Shown here: in pieces, positions 63,440 through 64,000 of the stretch
Numbering within the stretch: position 1 is the stretch's first letter
How the letters are laid out: each line of letters opens with the position of its first letter
Assembly (NCBI RefSeq): GCF_026262505.1
Contig: NC_067206.1
Location: 20,729,319 to 20,793,318, forward strand
From: Trichomonas vaginalis G3
Lineage: Eukaryota > Parabasalia > Trichomonadida > Trichomonadidae
Length of the DNA: 64,000 nt
Direction of reading: 5' to 3'
Notes under the pieces: model-generated
Databases searched by the model: none
What the model was told of the DNA's origin: nothing
Seen by the model: only the letters and a program-made list of their open reading frames with translations
Program-made: the position numbers and the translations under genes

Positions 63440-64000
63440 ATCAAGCACTGATAGTTATTGTAACAAATATTTCGAATTATTTAGATTATTATCCTCCAAA
63501 TACAAAAATTCTCAGCAAAGGGATGAAATTGAGTCAATTTAATGGAGCAAAACGAAGTGAGGTGAAATTCACCACTTTGACACCTCGTATTTTTCAGATA
63601 TATCGATTAATATTGAGTTTTATTGGGATGGAAAACATACTGAAAAACCTGCAATATCAACACCTTTTTATATAATATTGAATAAATAAAAATTTGTTTT
63701 TATTTTCCAAAAAGATATATGATACATTTTTTTATACAGGTTAAAAACTGTCTAGCTTTTGCTTTTAGTGCTCGACCAGAGGCATACATTGAAAATACAA
63801 TCCTCTCCATGGTTTTTGTGTAGGATCTGATCTTCTCAAAACGATGATATTGACTATTATTATATGAATTGAATGTATTTATGAATATTTCGAAATTTTA
63901 ATATAAATAATTTATTAAAAATAAAAATTGAACGTAAGTACAAAAAATATAATTTGAAAGCAAATTAAAAATTAACGATACGATAATTTGGAACTTTTAC

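Larger units (their letters stand above)
56965..64000. repeat. 8.8-kb tandem unit 3, cut by the window end
   Basis: Nearly identical to unit 2 apart from ~79 bp of extra GC-rich minisatellite and a few single-base changes. Gene-free stretches: 60985-62112 and 63440-64000. Confidence 0.95.

Noticed and set aside
1-64000. tRNA or rRNA genes
   Set aside because: None recognised by eye on either strand; the hairpins lack cloverleaf features.

Overview
The window looks like a transposon-packed chromosome stretch of a parabasalid protist, most likely Trichomonas vaginalis. The reasons are very high A+T, few recognisable host genes, Maverick/Polinton elements with long inverted ends, mariner and pogo remnants, rve-type DNA transposons, and an assembly gap of exactly 100 N. 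The species call is inference from sequence style; no database was searched.

Layout. 1-960: 3' remnant of a mariner transposase running off the left edge. 960-7290: tandem DNA, first an ~84-bp repeat, then a ~25-bp-unit satellite with a 173-bp higher-order period, interrupted by a 121-bp satellite. 7291-12172 (element A): an incomplete Maverick-related element with an HNH endonuclease, a primase-like region, an SF3 helicase, iterated motifs and two small genes. It ends in a terminal repeat homologous to that of the large Maverick. 12173-16944: hairpin-rich DNA, an rve transposon with an open 416-aa transposase (13506-15576), a series of long perfect hairpins and a CT-rich minisatellite. 16945-38878 (element B): a ~21.9-kb Maverick/Polinton with ~0.7-kb inverted ends, protein-primed DNA polymerase B, integrase, packaging ATPase, double-jelly-roll capsid protein, a phage-like collagen/tail-fibre pair, a KilA-N protein and about a dozen unrecognised small genes. 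Several of its genes are broken, so it is a fossil, though probably a fairly young one. 38879-39510: flank and gap. 39511-64000: nearly three tandem copies of an ~8.8-kb unit. Each holds a hairpin/GC-rich minisatellite block, a fragment of a ubiquitin-specific protease, an rve transposon with long inverted ends, a decayed pogo-like transposase, a small inverted-repeat element and a ~103-codon orphan frame.

How the parts relate. Elements A and B share their terminal hairpin and the same pair of small genes at the right end. The small terminal gene of B is present, identical in protein, in both inverted ends, and its ~70-residue domain is also the C-terminal domain of the HNH endonuclease of A. 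This points to one family of terminal-recognition or DNA-binding modules used by both elements. In B, genes are packed head-to-tail with TAAATG junctions or divergently with 16-25 bp between start codons, and several share upstream motifs. The most interesting signals are the covarying terminal hairpin, the helicase-bearing element A that uses Maverick ends, the shared HNH/terminal domain, the palindrome-rich 60-bp element found five times, and the arrays of imperfect hairpins beside rve transposons.
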